Notes under the pieces: generated by a model | What the model saw: the letters and a program-made list of their open reading frames with translations, nothing else | What the model was told of the DNA's origin: nothing | Database searches by the model: none | Program-made: the position numbers and the translations under genes | Shown: piece after piece, positions 1-10,383 of the stretch | Numbering within the stretch: the stretch's first letter is position 1 | How the letters are laid out: every line of letters starts with the position of its first letter | Assembly: GCA_035544955.1 (NCBI GenBank) | Contig: DASZZN010000008.1 | Location: 1-64,000 of the forward strand | From: Candidatus Dormiibacterota bacterium | GTDB taxonomy: Bacteria; Chloroflexota; Dormibacteria; CF-121 | Length of the DNA stretch: 64,000 nt | Direction of reading: 5' to 3'

Positions 1-1215
1 CGCTGCCGACTCGAGGAGGTCGCCGCGGAACTTCGGGATGATGACGCCGCGCGATATCTCGCCCACGGAATGACCGGCGCGGCCAACGCGTTGGATGCCG
101 GCCGCAACGCTCGGCGGAGCCTCGACCTGCAGCACGAGGTCGACGGCGCCCATGTCGATGCCCAGCTCGAGGCTGGAGGTCGCGACGAGTCCGGGTAGCC
201 GGCCGGCCTTGAGCGCATCCTCTACAAGGAGGCGCTGCTCCTTGGCGATCGATCCGTGATGGGCACGGACCAGTTCCTCGCCTGCCAGCTCGTTGATCGC
301 CGCGGCCAGCCGCTCCGCCAGGCGGCGGGAATTCACGAAGATGATGGTCGAGCGGTGCTCGCGAACCAACTCGAGAATGCGGGGATGGATCGCCGGCCAG
401 ATGCTGCGGCGCGGTCCTTCCTGCTCAGCCCCAATCACGGCTGCGGGCCCACTGTACGTTTCAGTTCCCCGCTCGAGGTCCGCCATATCGTCGACGGGGA
501 CCTCGACCGTGATTTCCATCGGCTTGACGCGACCGGCATCGACGATGGTCACCTCGCGGTTGGTGCCGCCGAGGAAGCGCGCCGTTTCCGACAGCGGGCG
601 CTGGGTTGCCGAGAGCCCGATGCGTTGCGGCTCGGTCTTCGTCAGCGCCGCCAACCGTTCCAGGCTCAGCGCGAGGTGCGCCCCGCGCTTTGTGTCGGCC
701 ATCGAGTGGATCTCGTCGACAATCACCCACCGGATGCTCGGCAGGATCTGACGGGCCGCGCTCGTCAGCAGGAGGAACAGGGACTCCGGGGTGGTGATGA
801 GAATGTCCGGCGGATGGCGCTCGATCTGCCGGCGCTCGCGCGGCGGCGTGTCGCCGGTGCGGATCGCGATATTGAGCGGCGATAGCTTGAGACCCAGGCG
901 CTCGGCCTGCAGCCCGATGCCACGAAGGGGGGCCTGGAGGTTCCGCTCGATATCAACCGTCAGGGCCTTGAGCGGGGACACATAGAGCACCCGACACCGC
1001 TCGGCCTCGGCCGGCACCGGCTCCGTCGCGAGCCGGTCGATGCACCAGAAGAAGGCGGCAAGCGTCTTCCCACTGCCAGTGGGTGCCGACATCAGGGTGT
1101 GCTGCCCGGCGGCGACAGCCCGCCAGCCGCCTTCCTGGACTTCGGTTGGCGCCGGGAAGGCGCCCGCGAACCAGGCCCGCGCCGCAGGCGAAAACAGGTC
1201 CAGGACAGTGGGCAT
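1..1215 (-). CDS. lhr: Lhr-type DEAD/DEAH-box ATP-dependent helicase (N-terminal 405 residues; gene runs off the left edge)
   Basis: Superfamily 2 helicase of the Lhr type, used in DNA repair or RNA remodelling in the cytoplasm. Translation from the ATG at 1213-1215 begins MPTVLDLFSPAARAWF. It shows a Q-motif region, Walker A APTGSGKT (about residue 55), a DEIH Walker B/DEAH-type box, an SAT motif III, and the second RecA domain with an RAHHGS segment and a terminal VGRAGH motif VI. The frame is open to base 1, so the 3' end is missing and I cannot say whether the long Lhr C-terminal domains follow. The gene is transcribed away from panE, whose stop lies 30 bases behind its start. The family call is firm; the biological role is inferred from the family. 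Confidence 0.92.
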   Translation of the reverse strand, partial: MPTVLDLFSPAARAWFAGAFPAPTEVQEGGWRAVAAGQHTLMSAPTGSGKTLAAFFWCIDRLATEPVPAEAERCRVLYVSPLKALTVDIERNLQAPLRGIGLQAERLGLKLSPLNIAIRTGDTPPRERRQIERHPPDILITTPESLFLLLTSAARQILPSIRWVIVDEIHSMADTKRGAHLALSLERLAALTKTEPQRIGLSATQRPLSETARFLGGTNREVTIVDAGRVKPMEITVEVPVDDMADLERGTETYSGPAAVIGAEQEGPRRSIWPAIHPRILELVREHRSTIIFVNSRRLAERLAAAINELAGEELVRAHHGSIAKEQRLLVEDALKAGRLPGLVATSSLELGIDMGAVDLVLQVEAPPSVAAGIQRVGRAGHSVGEISRGVIIPKFRGDLLESAA

Positions 1216-1245
1216 AGGCTTAGTTTATTGCGGCGGGTCGGTGGG

Positions 1246-2247
1246 TCAAAACCTGAAGTGCTGTAGCAGCTCCTCTGGGCTCAGGTGGCGCCCGGTGGCG
1301 AAAACCGCCCGGCCTTGCTCCAGCAATCCGGTGTTGTATGGCGTCAGGCGGCCAATCTGTTTGCCGAGAGTGACGATCTCGCCGTTCAGGTAATCGAGCT
1401 CGCTACTCGAACCACGCTGAATGCTCTGCAGGGTTGACGGGCCATAGGTGCTGTCGGGTGGGAAATTGCCAGCGAGCCGCTTGCGGGAGATGCGGTAGCT
1501 GAGGGACATGGGAAGCGTCGACATCAGCCGAAAGGTCCGGGCCCGGCGGCTCTGGTCGAGACCGAACCCACCAAGCTGCGCCGTTCTGACACCTTCGCGA
1601 ATCGTCGCGATCGAGAGCCGGGCGAGCCCTGGATGGCGAAGCGCTTTTCCGATCGGCAACCCGGTAATCGCCATGATCGCGTTGTTCAAGTTGGCCATCA
1701 GCTTGGTCCAACGGGCGCGGGCGATATCCGGGACGATCTCAACCCTCATAGCAGGGCTGAGCAGCGCCACCACCGGGTCGACCCGCGCGGCGGCCTCGGG
1801 AAAGGGCGCTCCCACCTGAAAGAACTCGCGGGTGTTCTGCTCGACCACGCCCGGTTCGAGATATGTCGCACTGATATTGAGGACGCAACCCACCACCCGA
1901 CTACGTCCAAGGATGTCGGCCGCCTCGCGGTCCGACCGGACGCCATTCTGCATCGTGACGACAGTGGCATTCGAATTCTTCTGGGCAATGACCCGGCAGG
2001 CGTCCTGAACATCTTGAGACTTGACCGTGAGCAGAATGATGTCGGCTGCCCCCTCCAGCGTCGTCGTGGCAGGCAGTTGGACGACGTGCGACCCCTCAAG
2101 CGCTTTGACCAAAAGCCCTTTCGCGCGGATCGCGTTGACCTGAGCCTCGCGTCCGATCAGCTGGACACCGACGCCAGCATCGTGGAGTCGTGCTCCTACC
2201 AAACTCCCGATCGCGCCGGCGCCGTAGACGACAACCGTTTCAGGCAT
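1246..2247 (-). CDS. panE: 2-dehydropantoate 2-reductase (ketopantoate reductase)
   Basis: Cytoplasmic NADPH-dependent reduction of ketopantoate to pantoate for pantothenate/CoA synthesis. The 333-aa protein starts MPETVVVYGAGAIGSLVG, with the GAGAIG dinucleotide-binding loop at residues 9-14. It continues through an ILLTVKSQD strand, the MQNGV motif typical of ApbA/PanE N-domains, and a helical C-domain with the WTKLMANLNNA motif that contains the usual catalytic lysine. Length fits the family (about 300). It lies between the helicase gene (same strand) and the divergent RHS gene; only 125 bases separate its start from the RHS start. ApbA/PanE homologues sometimes reduce other 2-keto acids, so pantoate specificity is likely rather than proven. 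Confidence 0.88.
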   Translation of the reverse strand: MPETVVVYGAGAIGSLVGARLHDAGVGVQLIGREAQVNAIRAKGLLVKALEGSHVVQLPATTTLEGAADIILLTVKSQDVQDACRVIAQKNSNATVVTMQNGVRSDREAADILGRSRVVGCVLNISATYLEPGVVEQNTREFFQVGAPFPEAAARVDPVVALLSPAMRVEIVPDIARARWTKLMANLNNAIMAITGLPIGKALRHPGLARLSIATIREGVRTAQLGGFGLDQSRRARTFRLMSTLPMSLSYRISRKRLAGNFPPDSTYGPSTLQSIQRGSSSELDYLNGEIVTLGKQIGRLTPYNTGLLEQGRAVFATGRHLSPEELLQHFRF

Positions 2248-2300
2248 TTCCCCCTACAACTTACCGAAGCCTGGGACTGTGCCTCTTCACAACCCTTTGC

Positions 2301-2329
2301 TTGACCACCTGGCGCGGGGGGCGTAGAAG
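2301..2329 (+). promoter_or_regulatory. Candidate sigma70-type promoter for the RHS toxin gene
   Basis: TTGACC at 2301-2306 and TAGAAG at 2324-2329 are separated by 17 bases. The -10 match is weak (TAGAAG against TATAAT). The only other gene sharing this 125-base interval is the divergent panE. A purine-rich GAGGGG ribosome binding site follows at 2361-2366, before the ATG at 2373. Confidence 0.35.
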
Positions 2330-2372
2330 GGTAGGACACCTAGGGAAGGGTCGATCGTTAGAGGGGCAATCC

Positions 2373-5300
2373 ATGGCGGGCACTGTGCCAGCATCGTTGC
2401 GGAGACGCTCGCGGCAATTGTTGGTGGGGATCACGGCCATCTCCTTACTGTCTGCCGTGTTGCCGCAGCCCGCACGGGCTAACTCGACGTCACATCTTGT
2501 ACTGCGCGGAACAATTACAGGAGTCACCGTCAACCCCAACCTCAGTCTTACGCTCGCAGTCGACCGCACCACCGCGATTCCAGGCGACCGTCTGGCGTAT
2601 TCGGGTTCCGTCACCCACACGGGAATCACTGCTTGCATTACCGGCAGCCTCACCGCCCAGAACACCGGGAGCGCCACTGCAACCATCGGCTCCTACTTCG
2701 AAGAGCTCGACTACTGGGATTCCAACGCGCTCAAATGGACGCCCGTCGTTGGGGTCCAAAACACCCAGACAGCGTTCGTTCCGGTGGTCACCCCCGCGGT
2801 TACCACTGGGATCACGCTGACCGTTGTAAGCGCGCCGGCCACCGGCGTGACCTATCCCACCCAGGGCGACCCGATCCTTGGCGCTCAGATTGGGTCTGGA
2901 GCGACTGCAGCCTGGTCCGGACAGGCGTGCCTGACACTAACGGCCGCGCAACTCGCCTCCATCCAGGCGTCGCCAAAACTACGCCTCCGCGAACATGCCG
3001 AGGATAGCCCAGGGGATCCCGCCGGTGAACGGTGGACCGACCAGCCAGAATGTCCCAACCCGATTCGGGCGGGTTTCTTCAACGCTCGAAATGTCATGGT
3101 CACGGTCACTCCGCCATCCGGTAGCGCCGTCCAGATCACAAAGACAACTGTGCCCGCGTTCTCTTCCCTGGCACCGGGAGCATCGGCCAACTATTCGACG
3201 AGCTACCAGGTTCCCGTACCCGCCGCCAAGGGAGCCTCGGAAACGGATACGGCCTACTTCACCCGGTTGAGTGCGCTCGACGTATCGACGCTCACCGCGA
3301 CGGCGAGCGTTCGCGCGGATGGCCCAACGGGCCCGGTATCGGCAGCTGCGCCTCCCGCCGCAACCCTTGAACACTTGCCAATCGTCGGAATTACGAAAGC
3401 TGGCCCCGCCACCGCTGACGCGGGGAGCACGGCCACATACCCGCTCACCCTGAAAAACAGCGGCGGGGCGGTGGCGAGCAAATTGGCTATCATCGACGCT
3501 TTGCCCGGTGGGGCGACCGGAACGGTTTCCGGCGTGCCGCCGACGCTAGCCGCCGGCGCGAGCGGCACCGCGCAGGCGACCTACGCGATCCCGTCGAATC
3601 AGCAGCCTGGCAACCTGATTGACATCGCGGCGGTTACGTGGCAGGACGGCAACGGCAACGCATACGGCCCGGTATCGAGCAGCTTCAGCACATCGATCAA
3701 CAACTCGCTGGTGGGCGCAACTCTCGCCCTCTCACCCAGGGCTGCAGGGCCGATCCTCACTGGCAATACCCAAGCGATGCAGGCGACCTTGCTCAATCGT
3801 TTCAGTCTCCCGGTTGCCAACCGCGCCGTCAGCTTCACCGTTGCGGGCGTCAACCCGACAACCGGCACCGCCACGACTGATACCAACGGCATAGCGGTCT
3901 TCACGTACACGGGGGCAAACGTTGGTTCGGACGCAGTGCTGGCTACAGTGCCATCGACCTCGCCCCCGTTGCAATCGAACACGGCGACTGTGTCCTGGGT
4001 CGCCTTGACGCGCCCGGTCACCACGTCGCCGGTGCAAGGCAACTTCTACGACCTTAACTTCGGCTACTCGATTGCGATCAATCCAACCTACACGCCGGCC
4101 TTCGGCCAAACGTTCCCGAACATCGCCTTCAATCCCCCACCGGGGATCGTGCCCAACAACGTGTCCGGGTTAGGCGTTTACAGCCATCCCTTCACCGATG
4201 TCACGACCGACGTCAACGGCAACTACAGCGGCACGATCGTCGCCCAGGGCAATGGCCGTATCGCCGGCGGGGACATGTATAACTTCCAGGCCAGCTTCAC
4301 GGGCACGTTCAACGTCGCCGCTGCCGGCAAGGTCGCCTTCCAGATCCATGCTGCGGGAGCCATGATCTTCGGCATCGGTGGCGGCGCAACCCGGGTGACT
4401 GGACAGTTATACAATCCGCCGTCGGCCATGCCATTCACGGGCTACCCCGTGATGGGTGATCGGAATAAAGACTTCCCGATCGCCCCGATCAATATGGTCG
4501 TGAATTTCCCGGCGTCTGGCAGCTACCCATACGAGATCGACTATGCACCCTGCTGCGGCCAGGATTCACTGACCATGCGCGCCGTCGCCTACGCGGCCGA
4601 TCCGACGGGCCTTGCCGTCTACACCGGCTATGCCGAGACCCATCCCGGTGGACCGGGTGGCGGGTTCACTCCGATGCCATGGCAGGGGTCACCGAATACC
4701 AACTTCATGGGTGTCCTCGGGCCGTTCAGCTGGGATAACAGCGCGGTCCGCATCGACAACCCCGGCACCAGCGCCGTCGTCCTTGATGGCGTTTCTGTCG
4801 ATGTCGGAAATAAACACTACGACCAGTGGGGGTCGAACCTGACCGTTCCGGCCGGCGGGACCCTGATCGTCACGCAGATGGCCGATCAGACGATGGATAC
4901 ATCGGACATCAACGTGCCTTCGTGCACGATCTTCGGGACGATCCCCATCGTGCATGTGAAGCTCAATGGCGTTGTCCGCAACTACCCGGACATGTCGCAG
5001 GTCATCAACACGGGCGGGTCGGACATCGCCAACTGTGGGTTCGCGAATGAGTCACTGCCCTGGACGTCGGTTTCGTTCTCGCCGGTTGATGTCGGGCCGA
5101 TCCCACCCGCAGCGACCATCGCGCTAACACCCGCCTCGGCTGCGAGCGATACCGTCGGTCAGACGCAGGTGTTTACCGCCGCAGCCATGGACTCGACGGG
5201 GCGTCCGATCCAGAACCTGCCGGTGACGCTTTCGGTGTTCGGGGCGAACGGCGGCCAGGTGAACGGTACGACCGATGCCAGCGGCCTGGTCAATCTGTCG

Positions 5301-8300
5301 TACGTCGGGATCAACGCCGGCACAGACAACGTGCAGGTCACGGCAACGATTGCGGGGGCACGCACCGTGTCGAACGTGACGGTGGTTTCATGGACGACGC
5401 CTCCGGGTCCATCGCCGGGGTCGCCTGGGCCGCCGCCGCCCTCTATTACCGCGCCCTCACCCGCCGACGGCACCACGGTGACGAAGCCAGTCCCGATCAG
5501 CGCGACCATCACGCCACCAGCCGGCCAGACGATCACTTCCTGGAGCGTTTCCTACCAGGACCTCGATCCGGCCCCGCCCGTCATGCTGGCGAGCGGCACG
5601 GGAACGCCTCCGGCAACGCTGGCGACATTCGACCCCACGCTCTTGCCGAACGATACGTACGGCATCAGCATTTCGGCGACGGCAAGCGGTGGGGGAACCC
5701 AGACGCTGACCACGTCCGTGATCGTCTTCGGCAACTTGAAGCTCGGGCGCTACGTCACGACCTACCAGGACCTCAACGTACCGGTCAACGGCTTCCAGAT
5801 GCAGGTCCGCCGGACCTACGACAGCATTGACAAACGGGTCGGCGACTTCGGCGTCGGCTGGAAAGTCGAGATGGTCAACTTCCGCACAAGCACCAACCGA
5901 GCGCTCGGCGCCGGTGGCTGGACCCAGTACAACGCACTGTGCGGGGTGGGCCTTTGCTTGACAGCGTTCAAGAGTTCGTCCCCGCATTTCGTCGTCGTCG
6001 TATTCCCCGATGGCCACGACGAGATTTTCGACTTCACTCCGACCGGAGGCACGAATGTCTTTGTCGGCGGAGGCTCGGCCTTCACCGCGCGCCCCGGGAC
6101 CACATCGACACTCCAGGCCGACGGCAACGGAACGCTGACTTATACCTTCGACGGGAACCTCTACGACAGCATCGGGCTGCCCTTTAACCCGCAGCGCTTC
6201 CGGCTGACGACTCACGATGGTCATGTCCTGCTGCTCGATCGGACCACCGGTCTGGTCTCCGAAACGGACCGGAACGGTAACTCGCTGACCGTGGACGGGA
6301 CCGGTGTCCATTCGTCGTCGGGCGGCTCGATCACTCTGACGCGCGATGCCGCCAACGGAAATCGTATTACGGCCGCGACCGGGCCGAGCGGCCAGAGGCT
6401 CTCTTACAGCTACTCGTCGACGGGCGACCTGGCGACCTCGACCGATCCGAACGGCAACGTCACGACCTACGGCTACGACGCCGCACACGATTTACTCAGC
6501 GCGACGGGCCCAACCCAGACGCGCCCACTGACAACACTGACCTATGACAGCGGCGGGCGCCTGACCTCAATCACCGACGGCAACGGAAACACGACGCAGG
6601 TGACTTCGAATGTGGCCGGCCAGCAACAAACCGTGACCGACGCGGCCGGCCGGTTAACGACCGTCTACACCCTGGATGACATTGGTGACATTGTCCGCCA
6701 GGACCAGGTGTTCGACGCCAAAACACTGACAAGCACGGCGACCTACGATGCCGTCGGTCGTCCCTTAGGCCGCACCGATCCACTCGTCCACACATGGACT
6801 GGCAGCTACGACAGCAATGGAAACCTGTTGCAACTCTCTGGGCCGCTCACGCACAGTGTCCGGCTTGCCTACGATGCCTTCGGGGCGCCACTGAGCTTCA
6901 ACGACCCCGTGGGCAACGGGACAAGCTACGGGTACGACGCGAACGGCAACCTGACCAGCTTCACCAACGCCCTCGGGCAGACAGAGGCGTACGCCTACGA
7001 CGCCAATGGTAACCGGACGTCGCGGACCGATGCCTTGAACCACACCTGGAGGTACAGCTTCGACGGAAGTGGAAACACGACCTCGATGACGGACCCCTTG
7101 GGCAACGTTACGACCTACGCCTACGACGGTAGCGGACGGTTGATCGATAGCAAGGACCCGCTGCTGAACGACACGAGTTACGTCTATGACTCGCTCGGCA
7201 ACCTGCTGTCGACAAAGGATGCACTAGGCCAGACCACGTCCCAGATGTACGACGCGCTGGGGCGAGTTACCTCACGGACCGATGCCGCGGGCAAGATCAC
7301 GACGTATCAATACGATGGCACCAGCAAGCTGACGTCATCGACCGATCCATTAGGTGGCGTCACCAGGTACAGCTACGATGCGGACGGCCGTCTTGCCACC
7401 GTCACCGATGCCGCGGGCGGAGTGACGACCTATGGCTACGACGGCTCGGGGCAGCTCACGTCGCAAAAGGATGCGATCGGTCGCACCACCAGCTACGCCT
7501 ACGACAATGCGGGCCGCCTCGCGACGAAGACGATGCCCAACGTAGGCGTGTACACCTATGCCTACGATGCCGACGGACATCAGACGACGGTGACCGATCC
7601 GCTCGGTCACGTCACTGCCACGGGCTACGACGCGAACGGCCACGCCGTCACGAGCGTCGACCCCCTCGGCAACACGACGAAATACTCCGTCGACGCGCTC
7701 GGGCGTCCAGTTCAGACAACCGACCCGCTGGGCCAAATCTCGACTGCGGCTTACGACGCAGCTGGCCGGATGAGTGGAGCAAACGATCCGCTGAGCCACT
7801 CCACGACATATGGGTACGACGCAGCTGGCAACCGCACCGGTGTCACCGACGCGCTAGGCCACACGACAAGTTACGCATTTGATGCCGCCGGCCGGACGGT
7901 CTCCACGACCGACGCGCTCGGACGCAAGACCCAGTTCGGCTACGACCCGCTTGGCCACCTGACATCGACCAGCCTGCCATCGGGAATGACCACGACGTAT
8001 GGCTACGACGCGCTGGGCCGCGAAACCTCCGTCAAAGACCCGCTGGGTAATACCGGGACGTACGCGTACGACGCCGCGGGTCGACGGATCTCGTCGACCG
8101 ATCCGCTAAACCATACAGCGAGTTTCGGGTATGACGCTGCGGGTCGTATGACCACGATTACCGACGCACTGGGCGGAAAGGTGACGATCACGTTCGATGC
8201 TGCCGGAGAGAAGACGTCGATAGTCAACCCGAGGGGCGACACAACCGGCTTCACGTACGACCCCTTGGGCAACGTGGCGACCCAAACGAACCCGGCGGGC

Positions 8301-10361
8301 AAGGCCACGACAATGACTTACGACGCGGCCGGTCGACTGATTACGAAAGTCAACGGTCGCGGTATTACCGTCAACTACGGATATGACGCCGGCGATCACC
8401 AGACGTCAACCTCGTTCCCCGGCGGGTCAATCGCCCAGGCCTATGACGCCCTTGGTCGGCGAACGACCATGACCGATCCGACGGGTACTACGACGTTCGC
8501 GTATGACGCCGCCTCGAATGTCACAGTTGTTGGAGCGCCGCAGGGCACCGTCAGCTACGCGTACGACGCCGCGAACCGGCGCGCGTCGATGACGTTGTCG
8601 GGCGCTCGAACGGTTAGTTACACGTATGATGCCGCGAACCAACTCGCGGGTCTGACTGACTGGTTCAACCAGACCACAAGCATCACCTATACCCCGGATG
8701 GTCGGCGCAGTGTGATGACGCGCCCGGCCGGCATCAAGACCAGCTACGGCTACGACAACGCCGACCGGCTGACCTCGGTGAATAACGATGGGCCTTCGGG
8801 GCCGCTCAAGGATTTCAGCTACGCGCTCGATGCGGCGGGCAACCGCACGTCGGTGACCTCGGCGGTAGGTACCGAGAGCTACACCCTGGATGCCCTGAAC
8901 CGCCTGACGCAGGTCACGTATCCCAACGGCGACAAGGTGTCGTACGCCTATGACGCGGCTGGCAACCGCCTGACGGAATCGGTGAACGGCGTCACCACCA
9001 ACTACGGCTACAACGCCGCAGGGCAACTGCAGACGGTTGGCGCGACCACCTACAGCTACGACGCCGATGGCAATCTCATAAGCGCTGGCGCCGACAGCTT
9101 CAGCTGGGATTCGGTTGGGCGCCTCAATAGCGCGACCGTGAGCGGCACAACTTCTAGCTATAGCTACGATGGTGACGGGACTCGCACCGCCGCGAAAGTT
9201 GGATCAGCTTCCGCAGCGAATTATCTTTGGGATCGGCAGGAGGCGTTGCCGCTTCTGGTCGATGACGGGAGCCATGGGTACGTTCAGTCCGGTGGCTTGC
9301 TGGAACAGTTGGACAGCGGCGGGATATCGACCGGGCAGTATTCGTTGCCCGACGCCCTTGGCTCGGTTCGCGGACTGGCTAACCAGAGCGGAGCAATTTC
9401 CGGCAGTGCGGACTATGACGTTTTTGGCCCGCTCCGGTCGCAAACCGGCATGTCAACCGTCTTCGGGTTCACTGGCCAGCAAACCGACCCCTCGAGCCTC
9501 CTTTACCTGCGCGCCCGGTACCTGACCCCTGCCGGCGGGCGCTTTCTGTCGGCTGACCCCATCCTGCCGAGCGCAGCCGGCACCCAGGGTTTCAATAGTT
9601 ACACCTATGTCGGAGGTAATCCCTCTACCGCAACCGACCCTAGTGGCGAGCTCCTTGTCGAGGAAAGGCCAATCACCCAGGTTCCGGGTCGTGTGATCAT
9701 CTCTGACCGTGGACCGGGTGGAACCATCATCGGCACGATTCTCCGTTATGCCCTATGGGCTCTTGTTCTCGGAATCGCCGCCTCGATTCCCTCAGATAAA
9801 GCGGTGTTAGCTCCCACCCCGCTGCCACCAACCCCAGGCCCGCCGGGGACCACAACAGACAATGCAACACCCCTGACGGATAAGACTACGGTCGCGACTA
9901 CCAGCGGCGCACTAACCCTGAGTGAGCTCATTGTTCGCGCTCGTACTCGTTCCAAGCAGTCACTTTTCGTAGCTGTGGACGCAAGCGCGCTCATTGCCGG
10001 ATTGCAAGAAGATCAGGGTCCGGAGCTAGAGGCAGCTCTAGCGACGCGACGTCCCGTGGTGTCGCAAACAGCATTCAACCAGGCGACCGTTAGAACTGGA
10101 CCAGGCGCGTTGAGCGCGTGGCTGCAAACCCACCTGGGGCGCGAAGGTGCACCTGTCACGGATATCGAAGCGCAGCCCCTCGTAGACTTGGCACCACTGT
10201 TGAAGCCGGCACGACGACTTGGCCTTAGCGACGCAAAAATCGCACTATCAGCGATGAAGGAACTCCTGCCTCTGCTTGCTAGGGATGACCAGCTTGTCGG
10301 CTTTCTGCAGGCCATAGGGTATCCAGTGGAGCCGTTCCCTCGACCTTCCACGACTCCCTAG
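2373..10361 (+). CDS. Giant secreted RHS/YD-repeat polymorphic toxin with C-terminal PIN-like nuclease tip
   Basis: 2,662 aa. The ATG at 2373 is chosen because GAGGGG precedes it and a Sec signal peptide follows (RRRSR, a hydrophobic stretch, then QPARA). Upstream in-frame codons would put junk before the signal. Order: DUF11/CARDB-like repeats (about 30-460); Big-1-type Ig domain (about 500-575); an extended beta-rich region (about 555-900); a second Big-1 domain; a Pro/Gly hinge; the pre-RHS module RYVTTYQDLNVPVNGF (about 1125); dozens of YD repeats (about 1300-2280); and the RHS core ending FLSADP...NSYTYVGGNPSTATDPSG (about 2320-2425). After the core come a hydrophobic helix, a Pro/Thr linker and a toxin tip. 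The tip (about 2530-2655) has a VDASALIAGL start, LSDAKIALSA and LLARDDQLVGFLQAIGYPVE, the acidic pattern of PIN-domain RNases. The target is presumably RNA of competing cells; that is inferred. The immunity candidate starts 22 bases downstream. Confidence 0.9.
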   Translation: MAGTVPASLRRRSRQLLVGITAISLLSAVLPQPARANSTSHLVLRGTITGVTVNPNLSLTLAVDRTTAIPGDRLAYSGSVTHTGITACITGSLTAQNTGSATATIGSYFEELDYWDSNALKWTPVVGVQNTQTAFVPVVTPAVTTGITLTVVSAPATGVTYPTQGDPILGAQIGSGATAAWSGQACLTLTAAQLASIQASPKLRLREHAEDSPGDPAGERWTDQPECPNPIRAGFFNARNVMVTVTPPSGSAVQITKTTVPAFSSLAPGASANYSTSYQVPVPAAKGASETDTAYFTRLSALDVSTLTATASVRADGPTGPVSAAAPPAATLEHLPIVGITKAGPATADAGSTATYPLTLKNSGGAVASKLAIIDALPGGATGTVSGVPPTLAAGASGTAQATYAIPSNQQPGNLIDIAAVTWQDGNGNAYGPVSSSFSTSINNSLVGATLALSPRAAGPILTGNTQAMQATLLNRFSLPVANRAVSFTVAGVNPTTGTATTDTNGIAVFTYTGANVGSDAVLATVPSTSPPLQSNTATVSWVALTRPVTTSPVQGNFYDLNFGYSIAINPTYTPAFGQTFPNIAFNPPPGIVPNNVSGLGVYSHPFTDVTTDVNGNYSGTIVAQGNGRIAGGDMYNFQASFTGTFNVAAAGKVAFQIHAAGAMIFGIGGGATRVTGQLYNPPSAMPFTGYPVMGDRNKDFPIAPINMVVNFPASGSYPYEIDYAPCCGQDSLTMRAVAYAADPTGLAVYTGYAETHPGGPGGGFTPMPWQGSPNTNFMGVLGPFSWDNSAVRIDNPGTSAVVLDGVSVDVGNKHYDQWGSNLTVPAGGTLIVTQMADQTMDTSDINVPSCTIFGTIPIVHVKLNGVVRNYPDMSQVINTGGSDIANCGFANESLPWTSVSFSPVDVGPIPPAATIALTPASAASDTVGQTQVFTAAAMDSTGRPIQNLPVTLSVFGANGGQVNGTTDASGLVNLSYVGINAGTDNVQVTATIAGARTVSNVTVVSWTTPPGPSPGSPGPPPPSITAPSPADGTTVTKPVPISATITPPAGQTITSWSVSYQDLDPAPPVMLASGTGTPPATLATFDPTLLPNDTYGISISATASGGGTQTLTTSVIVFGNLKLGRYVTTYQDLNVPVNGFQMQVRRTYDSIDKRVGDFGVGWKVEMVNFRTSTNRALGAGGWTQYNALCGVGLCLTAFKSSSPHFVVVVFPDGHDEIFDFTPTGGTNVFVGGGSAFTARPGTTSTLQADGNGTLTYTFDGNLYDSIGLPFNPQRFRLTTHDGHVLLLDRTTGLVSETDRNGNSLTVDGTGVHSSSGGSITLTRDAANGNRITAATGPSGQRLSYSYSSTGDLATSTDPNGNVTTYGYDAAHDLLSATGPTQTRPLTTLTYDSGGRLTSITDGNGNTTQVTSNVAGQQQTVTDAAGRLTTVYTLDDIGDIVRQDQVFDAKTLTSTATYDAVGRPLGRTDPLVHTWTGSYDSNGNLLQLSGPLTHSVRLAYDAFGAPLSFNDPVGNGTSYGYDANGNLTSFTNALGQTEAYAYDANGNRTSRTDALNHTWRYSFDGSGNTTSMTDPLGNVTTYAYDGSGRLIDSKDPLLNDTSYVYDSLGNLLSTKDALGQTTSQMYDALGRVTSRTDAAGKITTYQYDGTSKLTSSTDPLGGVTRYSYDADGRLATVTDAAGGVTTYGYDGSGQLTSQKDAIGRTTSYAYDNAGRLATKTMPNVGVYTYAYDADGHQTTVTDPLGHVTATGYDANGHAVTSVDPLGNTTKYSVDALGRPVQTTDPLGQISTAAYDAAGRMSGANDPLSHSTTYGYDAAGNRTGVTDALGHTTSYAFDAAGRTVSTTDALGRKTQFGYDPLGHLTSTSLPSGMTTTYGYDALGRETSVKDPLGNTGTYAYDAAGRRISSTDPLNHTASFGYDAAGRMTTITDALGGKVTITFDAAGEKTSIVNPRGDTTGFTYDPLGNVATQTNPAGKATTMTYDAAGRLITKVNGRGITVNYGYDAGDHQTSTSFPGGSIAQAYDALGRRTTMTDPTGTTTFAYDAASNVTVVGAPQGTVSYAYDAANRRASMTLSGARTVSYTYDAANQLAGLTDWFNQTTSITYTPDGRRSVMTRPAGIKTSYGYDNADRLTSVNNDGPSGPLKDFSYALDAAGNRTSVTSAVGTESYTLDALNRLTQVTYPNGDKVSYAYDAAGNRLTESVNGVTTNYGYNAAGQLQTVGATTYSYDADGNLISAGADSFSWDSVGRLNSATVSGTTSSYSYDGDGTRTAAKVGSASAANYLWDRQEALPLLVDDGSHGYVQSGGLLEQLDSGGISTGQYSLPDALGSVRGLANQSGAISGSADYDVFGPLRSQTGMSTVFGFTGQQTDPSSLLYLRARYLTPAGGRFLSADPILPSAAGTQGFNSYTYVGGNPSTATDPSGELLVEERPITQVPGRVIISDRGPGGTIIGTILRYALWALVLGIAASIPSDKAVLAPTPLPPTPGPPGTTTDNATPLTDKTTVATTSGALTLSELIVRARTRSKQSLFVAVDASALIAGLQEDQGPELEAALATRRPVVSQTAFNQATVRTGPGALSAWLQTHLGREGAPVTDIEAQPLVDLAPLLKPARRLGLSDAKIALSAMKELLPLLARDDQLVGFLQAIGYPVEPFPRPSTTP

Positions 10362-10383
10362 TCAACGGTTACGCTATTGATCC

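Noticed and set aside
2190-2372. Upstream extension of the RHS open frame
   Set aside because: It would put 61 Arg-rich residues before a clear signal peptide, overlaps the panE start, and lacks a ribosome binding site; ATG 2373 has one.
6400-9300. Periodic repeats resembling a CRISPR array
   Set aside because: They are in-frame YD repeats of the RHS protein, degenerate and coding, with no constant spacer structure.
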